From Bryum argenteum (taxonomy: Eukaryota; Streptophyta; Bryopsida; Bryales; Bryaceae): a stretch of DNA of 64,000 nucleotides. The notes beneath the pieces were generated by a model. That model saw only the letters and a program-made list of their open reading frames with translations. It searched no databases and had not been told where the DNA came from. The stretch spans positions 12,036,345 to 12,100,344 of the forward strand of contig CM073326.1 of assembly GCA_037043015.1 (NCBI GenBank), read 5' to 3'. A program made the position numbers and the translations under genes. This document shows, piece after piece, positions 33,632 through 43,600 of the stretch. Numbering within the stretch: the stretch's first letter is position 1; each line of letters begins with the position of its first letter.

Positions 33632-33724
33632 CTCCCTCTGTCCCATTATAATTGTCTAATGAAATCTCTTTTTCAAGGTAGATTTGAGAGAACCTATTGG
33701 ACAATTATAATGGGACAGAGGGAG
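33632..33724. mobile_element. Stowaway MITE
   Basis: A 93-bp element with terminal inverted repeats of about 30 bp starting CTCCCTCTGTCCCATTATAA, mirrored at the right end. It is flanked by TA on both sides (33630-33631 and 33725-33726). Both the CTCCCTC terminus and the TA duplication are diagnostic of Stowaway (Tc1/mariner-derived) MITEs. It lies about 540 bp upstream of the aldolase start. Confidence 0.92.
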
Positions 33725-33991
33725 TACCAAATTTACTGCTATATGTTTTCAACATGAACATGGACAATTGGTCAAGAAGAAAGGTCCATGATTGGTCGTC
33801 CTTTAGTAAGATCAGCACAAAAAGAAAGCGTGCACATTTTGACCCACCAGCAAAACTAGTCGAATTTAGACCAATCACAGGCTAGCATTACGAATCAGCC
33901 GTTAGTACCAACTTACTAGTCCAGCCCTAATTTACTATTTTCCCCTAAGCCTCCTCTCCAACAACAGAAAACGTGCAAGGGCCCCTCCATC

Positions 33992-34099
33992 AAGTCGCCT
34001 CGTGGAGGGGGCAGCTCTCCCACGGGCACCCAAGCCCGTGATCACCGAGTCGCCTCTTCCGATGAGAGTCCATCGCGGGCACCTAAGCCCGTGACCCCT
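33992..34099 (+). repeat. Duplicated hairpin unit in the aldolase promoter
   Basis: Two imperfect ~55-bp direct repeats each begin GTCGCCTC and contain a stem-loop: CACGGGCACCCAAGCCCGTG (34021-34040, perfect 7-bp stem) and GCGGGCACCTAAGCCCGTG (34074-34092). They end about 40 bp before the TATA box, a position fitting a promoter element. Confidence 0.6.
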
Positions 34100-34134
34100 C
34101 CGATGAGCCATTAGACCTCGTTGGCATCGACGCT

Positions 34135-34140
34135 TATAAA
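34135..34140 (+). promoter_or_regulatory. Probable TATA box of the aldolase gene
   Basis: TATAAA lies 125 bp upstream of the aldolase ATG, leaving a leader of roughly 95 bases if transcription starts about 30 bp downstream. Confidence 0.5.
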
Positions 34141-34264
34141 CGCGAGGCAACAATTCTCTCTCTTGCTCAGTCGACGGCTCTGTTTTGCTCGCTTTTGGTG
34201 CAGCTTTTGTTGCTCGTATAAATCCTTGCCCGCAAATCTCGTCACAGCAAACATTTTGTCTGTG

Positions 34265-36009
34265 ATGGCGGCCATCATGGGCATGAGCACCACGCTCAAA
34301 TCGAGCTTCTGCGGTGCCTCGCTGAAGCAGACCGCTCTCAACAAGCCTGCATCAACCCAGGTCGCATTTGCCGTCCGGGCCGCCGGTTACGATGAGGAGC
34401 TTGTTAAGACTGCGGTACGTGCGATCAGCGTCCCTTCATTTTTTATGAGATATTTATGCCATTTGGTTAGTGGGGGTTTTAAGTGCCGATCGGCCGATCA
34501 GTGTTTCTAAGTGAGTGTTTGATTTGGCAGAAAACGATCGCCTCACCGGGGCGCGGAATCTTGGCGATTGATGAGTCCAATGCAACGTGCGGCAAGCGGT
34601 TGGCGTCGATCGGGCTCGAGAACAACGAGGTGAATCGTCAGGCGTACAGGCAGCTGTTGTGCACCACCCCTGGACTTGGAGAGTATGTCTCCGGCGCGAT
34701 CATGTTCGAGGAGACTTTGTACCAGTCTACGACCGACGGCAAGAAGATGGTGGATTGTTTGGTGGAGGGAGGCATCATGCCCGGAATCAAGGTCGACAAA
34801 GGTCTTGTTCCTCTTCCCGGATCCAACGACGAGTCGTGGTGCCAGGGTCTCGATGGATTGGCGTCCAGGACCGCTGCCTACTACAAGCAGGGCGCCAGGT
34901 TCGCCAAGTGGTAAGAATTTCTTCCTCATACCTTACTTCGTTTGGATGTTGCCGCTGTCGCGGAGCCGCTTTTCTTCCTACCTCACTTCGTTTCCGCTTT
35001 CGCTTTATAAGATGTAAGATTCCGAACGTGCAGGAGAACTGTGGTGAGCATTCCCAACGGCCCCTCCGATTTGGCTGTTACTGAAGCTGCCTGGGGTCTT
35101 GCCCGATATGCTGCAATATGCCAGGTACGCAATAATATTGCTTCTTACACGCATTTATTTCGTGGTAAACAGCGAAGAATTTCTTTCATCAAATAGGCTT
35201 GTCTCACCACAACAATCGATACGTGAATCGTTCTTTCGCAATCTATTGAGCAGATGATCTGTATACGAGAAGCTTAACTAAATGTATGGAACTGGTCATT
35301 GTAGGATACGGGGTTGGTGCCAATCGTGGAGCCGGAGGTTCTTTTGGACGGCAACCACGGAATTGACAGGACATTGGAAGTGGCCGAGAAAGTGTGGTCA
35401 AAGGTGTTCTACTTCTTGGCTGAGAACAACGTTCTCTTCGAAGGCATATTGCTGAAGCCAAGCATGGTGACACCAGGAGCAGAGTGCCCCGAAAGGGCAA
35501 CTCCGGAGCAAGTGGCAGAGTACACATTGAAGATGCTCAAGAGACGCGTCCCACCTGCCGTCCCCGGAATCATGGTACGCAACGATACTTTGCTTTGTCA
35601 AGGAATAACAATCTCATTTATATTGAGGAACAACAATCGTATCGTATTGTCACAGATCAATCATTTTGGCATGCTACTGATCATGGTAGTGTCATGATTT
35701 TGCTTAATCCTCCTCGGTCGGTGTGTGCAGTTTTTGTCGGGAGGGCAATCGGAGGTGGAAGCCACGCTGAACCTCAACGCAATGAACCAGAGCCCCAACC
35801 CATGGCATGTATCATTTTCCTACGCCCGGGCTCTCCAGAATTCGGTGTTGAAGACCTGGAAGGGGCAACCTGAGAACTGGGAAGCAGCCCAGAAGGCTCT
35901 TCTTGTGCGTGCGAAGGCCAATTCCTTGGCGCAATTGGGCAAGTACTCGGCAGAGGGTGAAGCCAAGGAGGCCAAGGAGGGCATGTTCGTCAAGGGATAC
36001 ACTTATTGA
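34265..36009 (+). CDS. FBA: Class I fructose-bisphosphate aldolase, plastid
   Basis: It cleaves or forms fructose-1,6-bisphosphate and sedoheptulose-1,7-bisphosphate, in the chloroplast for the Calvin cycle. Five exons give 389 residues: 34265-34414, 34531-34910, 35034-35124, 35305-35574 and 35731-36009. Residues 1-42 or so are Ser/Thr-rich and Met-rich with few acids, a chloroplast transit peptide. Mature enzyme motifs follow: [17 protein letters not shown], the Schiff-base K258 (ILLKPSMV) and a C-terminal Tyr (KGYTY) that closes the active site. The length is normal for plastid aldolases. The ATG at 34265 is the first in frame. Confidence 0.97.
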
Positions 36010-36458
36010 GTTGTGAGAGAGAGACACGATCTGTTAGTAGGCTGAGTTTTCGGTCCCGTCATAAAAGCAGGGTGAATGGATGACCCTCCAATTTTCTTAG
36101 ATAGATTTTTATAAAGGTCGCAGGATACCCTTCACTGGGTAAACTGCGTTTCATACTTAGTGAACTGTATCACTTGATCGATCATCTGTATCATTTAATT
36201 TTGCAAGAATACAGCTTTTGAGTGAGCTTTTCTCATGTGTTTATGTTTGGCTTTGGGAATGTATGCATTCTTTTGAGCATAGCGCTGGTTTACTCCACCT
36301 TGATGCTCAGAGAATCTTCAATACTGAACAACTTCATATTTTGGGAGAGTCGTCTATCTGTGTGAATTGTGTATAATTTACCAGTTTGTAAGTGATCCTA
36401 CCACTGTGATTTTACCACAGTTTGTAAATGTGAGATTCACAATGTCTGATAGGACCTG
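36010..36458. other. Aldolase downstream region
   Basis: Probably the 3' UTR and terminator of the aldolase gene. No other feature seen. Confidence 0.4.
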
Positions 36459-37406
36459 TGTACAGTCCCCTCCACATGATTTACGAATTCAGCATTCCAG
36501 AACAATTTTCCTATCAACTTTGAACATTGCTTGTGCACTCAAAAATGATCCGATTTCAAAACCGTGAAGTGCATTGCAACCACAATGAAGACTACTACAT
36601 CTTTGACATTATTGCACACATTCGACAATGAAAGGAATATAAACGATTAGAAATACTTCATACACTATCGACAAACAAGTGTTACCATTCTTTGCTTCAA
36701 TTTGAATGTTCATTCTAGCTTGCAAATTTGAAATGAGCTTGCAAGTTTGTTCTTTAGATATTGTAGATCATTCTAATGCATGATTTGTATCACTTCTATC
36801 TCATGCTACAATGTGGAGCGGAGTCTTAAATATTCTTGATATTTAAAGAATTTTTGTCAAAGCTTGTAAAAGCCCTTCCCACTCCTCAACAATGTTGCAC
36901 TAGAAAGTAAAGGGTGGTGCATGAGACATTGAGTGATATCTCTCATGAATTGATTACTAAGCTGAGATATGTTTGTTATTCTTGCCGATTTTAAGGAATG
37001 ACTTATCAATTTACTATAAATACTATGTAATACCTTTACAAAAATTGCTCCACACCACAACACAAGAGGAAGAGATACAAATCATGCATTACGAATGAGC
37101 TACACTATCAAAAGAACAAACTTGCAAGCTCATTTCAAATTTGTAAGCTTGAATGAACATTCAAATTGAAGCAAAGAATGATAACACTTACTTGTCGATA
37201 GTGTATGAAGTATTTCAAATCGTTTATATTCCTTTCATTGATGAATGTGTACGATAGTATTGGAGAGGTAGTAGTCTTCATTGCGGTTGCAACCCACTTT
37301 ACGGTTTTGAAATCGGATCATTTTTGAGTGCACAAACAATGTTCAAAGTTGATGGAAAATTGTCCCTCAGTGCTGAATTCGTAAATCATCTGGAGGGTAC
37401 TGTACA
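36459..37406. mobile_element. Long inverted repeat, arms about 300 bp
   Basis: The left arm (about 36459-36755) and right arm (about 37111-37406) are reverse complements with high identity. Both contain GATTTACGAATTCAGC or its complement, and GCTTCAATTTGAATGTTCAT near the inner ends. The ~355-bp spacer is unrelated. It could be a foldback or MULE-type transposon with long termini, and a read-through transcript would form a long double-stranded RNA. Confidence 0.85.
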
Positions 37407-37514
37407 GTGCCATACAGTTTCTTTTCAAATTCCTCTCTAGAGGGAGTTTTTGTAAAGACTTTGACAGTTCATTGTGACCTAAACAATTATCAGATTTGAA
37501 ATCAATGAAGTGTA

Positions 37515-37616
37515 TTGGAATCACGTGAGTGTAATAGGATGTTATGTTTTGGAATCACATGAGTGTAATAGGATGTTATGTTTTGGAATCACATGAGTGT
37601 AATAGGATGTTATGAT
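37515..37616. repeat. 34-bp tandem repeat, three copies
   Basis: Unit TTGGAATCACATGAGTGTAA continues with TAGGATGTTATGTT. Copies 2 and 3 are identical and copy 1 differs by one base, so the expansion is recent. Confidence 0.9.
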
Positions 37617-37893
37617 AAAGGATCAATTCCTCTTTGTATCATGATTTAACATATTACAATTACTTCATACACAATCTACCATTGAGTATTCCTGCTTTTT
37701 GTTTTCTTTAAGATGTTCATGTACTCAATTTTCTTTAAATTCTATAGGTCCTACAAGAGTGAAATTTATGTATACATATTCCCACCTTACCTAGAAACAA
37801 GAATTCGAAGAGTTTCAAGTCATATTTACTTTTTTAAATGGCTTTTCATGCCCTTGAGACATTGTTTTCTTCTTCTATAGCGAGGGGAGAAGG

Positions 37894-37936
<43 letters not shown>
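37894..37936. repeat. Poly-A tract (43 A)
   Basis: Uninterrupted A run. It may be a retroelement tail or simple slippage; no retroelement body was recognised beside it. Confidence 0.9.
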
Positions 37937-37939
<3 letters not shown>

Positions 37940-38415
37940 GGCTTTAAACACTATGATCTCACAACCGATGGAGAGAGGTGTAGCATGCTCTATGCCATTT
38001 TGATTGTGAAGAACTTGCGTTTGCTAAGTTGCGGCACAGAAGCTAACGAAAGGGATGAGATGAAAGGGATGAGATTGTGAGGTAATAACAGCTCGCAAAG
38101 TGAAAGTGTTGAAGATTAGATTGCTCGTAATTATTTAGAACAATTAGAGTTTATTCAGATGTGTCAAAGTAAGTACTATGGGCTGGTCCTAAGAGCCTTA
38201 GAGTTTGAAGAGAGGACTTGGTGTCTCAGTAATCCCATATTGTTTGTATCTTTTGGTGCCTTACTATGGATTTATAAGGAAGGGCATGGAATGAGTACAC
38301 ATCTAATTCAAGCATTCATTGCTCTACTTGTTTGTAGGCTTTGATTGTTTATATTCTCTCTTAAATAGGTTATGGGCCCAGTACTATTGTAGTTGTTCCG
38401 CCAACATTGCCATTA

Positions 38416-38543
38416 AGTGCAAGCTTTACAACAGAAATGAAGTTCCTCTTGAACTTAGGAATGTAGAGCACTTCCTTCATGTTGATCTTGTGCTTCACTC
38501 ACATGTTGAAGAGGAACTTCATTTCAATTGTAAAGCTTACACT
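38416..38543. repeat. Hairpin-forming inverted repeat (MITE or small-RNA precursor)
   Basis: Two ~38-bp arms, starting AGTGCAAGCTTTACAACAGA and ending with the near reverse complement, flank a ~50-base loop. A few mismatches and bulges give a fold of the size of a plant miRNA precursor. Expression is unknown. Confidence 0.6.
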
Positions 38544-39278
38544 CAATGGTTTTAAGTCTTTGGGTGTCCTTTGCAACTGTTGATGTGAGTAAGTTTGGCA
38601 TCTTGAGTTTAAGATCTAATGTACACATTCTTGTACAAATTAAGGACTATTATAATTACATACTTCAAAACATATTACAAAATAAAATGATGATTTCTCT
38701 GTTTGTACCAAATGAAGATAATTAGGTAACTAGGGTCCTAAAATTCTTGGGATTGATACCAACTCGACTTGGAATACTCTTGAATCATCTTTCCTTGGAA
38801 TAGTCTTATATTATCTTTCCTAAATTAACAAGAACAATCCATACCCGACTTTACTGCGTACAAAGAGCTTACAACTAACACAAATGCACCCTCTCAAAAT
38901 GGCCACTTAGATTGAAGAAAAATGAAACTGCAGTAAACAAATGTCGAAAAATCGCAAAAAAATTCTTTACAATAGAAGAAATAACTTACAAAAGTTAGAA
39001 CTAAAACTCACGAAGTATGGGGAACAAAGTAGAATAGCCTATAAAGCTTAACACTCTCCCCAAACGCTCACTGCTCCGCTTGCATTGAGAAACCTGCATA
39101 TGGTGAAACCACCTTTTGTCGTGCACTCAAGGAAAATTGAGGGAATCTATATACTTGGAGTGAGAAATGATTGGGTTACTATTTTTTAGGGGTAGGGAAT
39201 AGGAAAAGACAAGCTAACCCTATTTATGCGCTTTTTTAAAGCACACACATAATTAAATACAAATTTTAGAAGGAGAAG
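38544..39278. other. Intergenic, nothing recognised
   Basis: AT-rich sequence, no gene or repeat supported. Confidence 0.4.
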
Positions 39279-39408
39279 CCTAAAGGCGGGCACCTTAAAT
39301 ATGTACGCATGAGGTACATGCAAGGGAGGTGAGATCTTTATAAAGGCAAGAATCTTGGGTGCCCGCCTTTAGGTAGGTGCCCACCTTTAGGTGGTTTCAC
39401 CATAATCC
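39279..39408 (-). repeat. Dispersed repeat family 'CCACCTAAAGGTGG', copy 2
   Basis: Inverted relative of 7411-7515. The reverse complement shares GGTGAAACCACCTAAAGGTG, AAGATTCT, AAAGATCT and GTACCTCATGCGTACATAT in order. CCTAAAGGCGGGCACC at 39279 pairs with its complement ending at 39373, so this copy folds back. Confidence 0.7.
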
Positions 39409-40618
39409 TTGAATGCTCGGGAATGGCCGCTCCACAATTACATGCACACAATCGCCAACTACAAGTTTCCCCTCTCTTTCTCACTCCATGATCTCAACAC
39501 AAACTTTACCGAGAGTCTGAAAAACTCCTACTCATAATTGCACCGACAAACACGGCTCAACTTAGAGATGGAAAAATCGGCTCCTCAGCTTACTATAAAG
39601 TTCGAGCGTCGAATGAACATGGTGCAGTAGGGGAGGTACCGCACGATGCAGAAGGGGGCTCAAGCAGTGGTTTTTGAACAGAGTTTAGAAGTCTGCAAGT
39701 GCGAAAGGGAGTTGCGATATTGTAGATGGAACTGGAATTAGTAGAAGCAAGCGGTTTGACAATCAGAGCACGCGATAACAGCTCGGGGATAGTGGTTGAG
39801 GGCATCTTCACACGGAGTTTCGACTTGCATTGTGCAGTCACGCAAACTGTTTTCAAGCAGATTGTTTGCAAGGCAGGGTGTGAATCGACTTACTCAGATT
39901 TTGTTCCTGTTCTGCCGTGGGTGCTGATTCAAGGTGCTGTTTGTATCCAGTCAATCAGCAGGAGAGTCTACACGGTGCTGTATGTATCCAGTCAATCGAC
40001 TCACGCCCTGCCTCGGAAACAAATCTACTAAATCCCTCTGTGAAGAGACCCTAAATTCGATGCTCTCACTTATCGGCCAGGGTCGCATCGCATCCAATCC
40101 AGTGCTCAGGACGATATTTGAGTTCGTATAACATGTTCCCTTCTTTGGTTCTGTAAATTACAATGGTTAGTGGCTCGCATATTATAATGAGAAGCAGCAA
40201 AAACTTCTATGGAAGTACATAGACATTCAAGGTTCCAAGTCCATATGAACAAACGCACTGAGGAGACATGCAAGGCCAAAAACAAAGACAGACGTTTGTG
40301 CATACGAGTGAAAATAAATTTGAGCTATTGACGGAACCGCAATTTGTTTGGAAATGAGAGCTTGCAAAGGGGAAGGCCAGAGTCTAGCCTCACCGATAAC
40401 AAGACAGATATCTCCACTTGATCAATACTATAGAAAGGAAACTGATACTAAACCCATACAAACACCGTGTAGACTCTCCTGCTGTACTTCCTCCTGCGAC
40501 ATTTCGATTTCATCTAGCAATTTACTCACATGCTTGTAACGACATATGTACGAGTATCCAATGGATATCTCTACCAAGAATGATATCAGTCAAATATCAG
40601 ACACTAACAATCAACCTA
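39409..40618. other. SEC31 downstream region
   Basis: No gene recognised. A short imperfect duplication, TGTATCCAGTCAATC, lies near 39943 and 39985. The SEC31 3' UTR lies in the right part. Confidence 0.4.
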
Positions 40619-43600
40619 TTATCTCATTGTTTGGCGCAGTTTTATCATACGCTTCAGAGCAGCTAGCCAGTAGCCGCACTCATCCCAGTCACTCGTTGTC
40701 AAAGCCACCTGCACAGCCAAAAACGCATATCAGTTTCCAGTTGCATGCTTACATGGAATCGCGAAATTCCTGTGATCCTCTATCTTGAGAGATATACCTG
40801 TATTTGCATCGCAGATGCGTAGTCTCCGGCGTTGATTGCCTGGCAAAGCTGGCCAAGCTTTGTAGAGGCATTGGCGGACAAGTCAGCCGAGTTCAACTTG
40901 ACAAAGAGAGCCCCCAACTTCCTGGAGTTATCCTCAATCTCCCGTTTCTTCGCAGGTGGCGCTCTGGCTCCTCCCAAGAAACCCGAAGTCTCATCGAAGA
41001 GTCTCGTCAAAGTGGACACAACGGGCTTCAACTCGGCTGCAAATGAGAAGCATATCCAGGGTTTAGAACGATATATCCACAAGCTGATATTAACTGTTCT
41101 CTACTAGTCGGACCTTTACTTACGTGCAACATTTGAGGTGTCGGCAGTTTGTACTGTGGCAGGGGGTGCAGCGGGAGCAGAGGTGTTGCTGGCAGCATGC
41201 GGACTAGGAGGTTCTTGCGGCACAGCTTGCTGCTGGGCAGGCGTGGAAACTGGCATGAACGCTGGTGCTGCTGGAACTGGGGGCATGTTAGAAAGTGCCG
41301 GGCTAGGCATCATGACACCAGGCTGCATGGTCGTTGGAGTTGGAAGCGCTGGCTGCATGGGCTGAGTGGGGTAATTGGAGGCTGGCTGGGGTACCATGAA
41401 GCCAGGCTGCTGCTGCTGCTGAATCATACCCGAAGCATATGACTGTCTTGTTGGTTGCCCCTGCTCAATCATGCAACAACACGCAACTTGTTACCATGCA
41501 GAAGTAGCTGGTACTTCAGATCAGGAAAAACACCTACTAAGACCATGCAGCATGTCTCCAGCTTTGAATATTGGCAGGTGCAAAAGCACAACAAACCTGG
41601 AAAGAAGAAGGCGGTGGCGCAGAATAAGAAGGCGGGGGCGCAGAATAAGAATTTGGTGGATACGGTTGGAATGTCGTCGCAGGTGGCGGAGTTGGAGTGA
41701 AGCTCGAAACGGGCTGTGGAATGAACGCCCGAGTTGGCTGACTAGGAGGTGGATAAGGAGCCTGCAACTAATGACCAGGATGTCAGTGAATGATGACCGT
41801 ACTAGGACCAAAAAAATATTCGGATCTGATGTCATCAAAAAGAACAAATAGAATCGAAATACACCCAACCAAAAAAAAAGCGTGCGGACGACGAAGAACA
41901 AGTAGCATACTATTGCATTTACTTGATCACGCTTAGTATTGTTACTTAGGTAATATACCTGAGGTTGATTGTATTGAACGGGTGGAAGGGGCTGATTTGG
42001 AAATAAACTTTCCATCGGTTGCACTGGTGGGAGATTGTTGCCATAAGACGGTGAGCCAGTGGGCTCATGGTGGTAAGGATCCTGCTGCAAAACACAGATA
42101 TTGTACAAAACATTCAGCTCCAAAGTCACCACATCATCGTGACAGAATCCAATACTCAGTGGCGAATACCTAAACGCACAGAAGGAATATAAAAGCCGGT
42201 TTTACTGACCGGATAAAAGGATTTTGGCTGAACTGCAGCATTGTATTGCTGATTAGAAACAGTTCCTGATGCTGAGAGCTGCTGCTCTGGTGGATATGTC
42301 TTGGGAACCTCTGAATACGAAGGCGCATTCTGTTGATAGGTCTTGGGCACCTCTGCATACGTTGGTGCATTCGCTTTAACTGCAGCCACTATACAAAGAA
42401 GGACGAATCAGCCCGATTACTCCGTCAGATTGTAGAGCTTTCCCAACTGAAAACTGAAAAGCGTACAGAGAGGACAAACTATACTTATAATCAACATGGA
42501 GCACTGTCATAAATATGCACAAACATGGCACCTCCTAAACACTCAGAATTTAGAGTACATACCCTGGCCACTGCGGGATATGCGCTCTCGTAATTCAACC
42601 AGTGCTGGAGACGAATCATCTGATGGAACAAGTTTAATGTATTCAAGAGCGGTAGACAAAAGCCCCTGGCTTGCCAAGAGCTCTGCGTAAAAGGAGACCA
42701 ACCCAGCCAAAGATGGGCTAGCCTGTTTTGTACCGGTTGCCAGCCCTAAGATCACAGATTTCTCCATAATATCCTGCAATTCACAATAAGATCAGTCTCG
42801 CGATAACAACCCACAGATCAATCAGCATACTAAGAATGTGGAAGCCTAGCTAGAAACCTCATAAGCCTACCTGGAGCACATCCACAAACTCTGGAGCACC
42901 TTTCTTCGATTTCAAAGTCCTCGACCAAATATCCACGGTTCTCTCAATGTTACCAGCACAAATGTAGCAAAGTGTAGCTGCTTGAATATTCCGGCTAGCA
43001 TCAAGACGGGCTCCCAACGCATCACAAAGAGTTGTCCAATCTTCACTGCGTCCAAACTGATGCCAGCATCACAGAATGATCAGACACAATACAGAAGGTC
43101 CACTGAAAAAGTAGAAGTACGACACTTGATATACAAGAAAATATGGTCCGACATAACACATGCAATTGAATATAAGAAGATAAAATTATATACCGTGCAG
43201 ATTAGTGCCAGGGTTTCCTTCCAGAGTTTCAGAGGCCGGCTCTCTACCAACCCCTGCAAGTCGTTATTGACCACAGCAGAAACGACCTGCAATTGCTCAA
43301 GACACACAGAACGAAAAAGTCATTCCCTACTACAGTGCTGCACCAATCCAAAATAAGAGTACTTAAAGATTCTGCCCCAACTCATTATCCTGTTCACTGA
43401 TAGAACAACCAGATTGAATACCATCATACCTTCAAATAGGGTTGTTTAGACCTTCGGAAACATGCCCGCTGTGTCTTCTCCCAAAGCTCTGGGCCACTAA
43501 CACTAGCCATTAAAAGCGCATGGGCTAAACGATCTGCCCCAAGGCAAATATTTACAGCTCCTTCGAAGTCACCTGCGAATAAAGCACGTTCAATTGCTTC

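Noticed and set aside
34021-34093. Transcription terminator hairpins
   Set aside because: GC hairpins without a T run, upstream of a nuclear gene; bacterial terminator logic does not apply.
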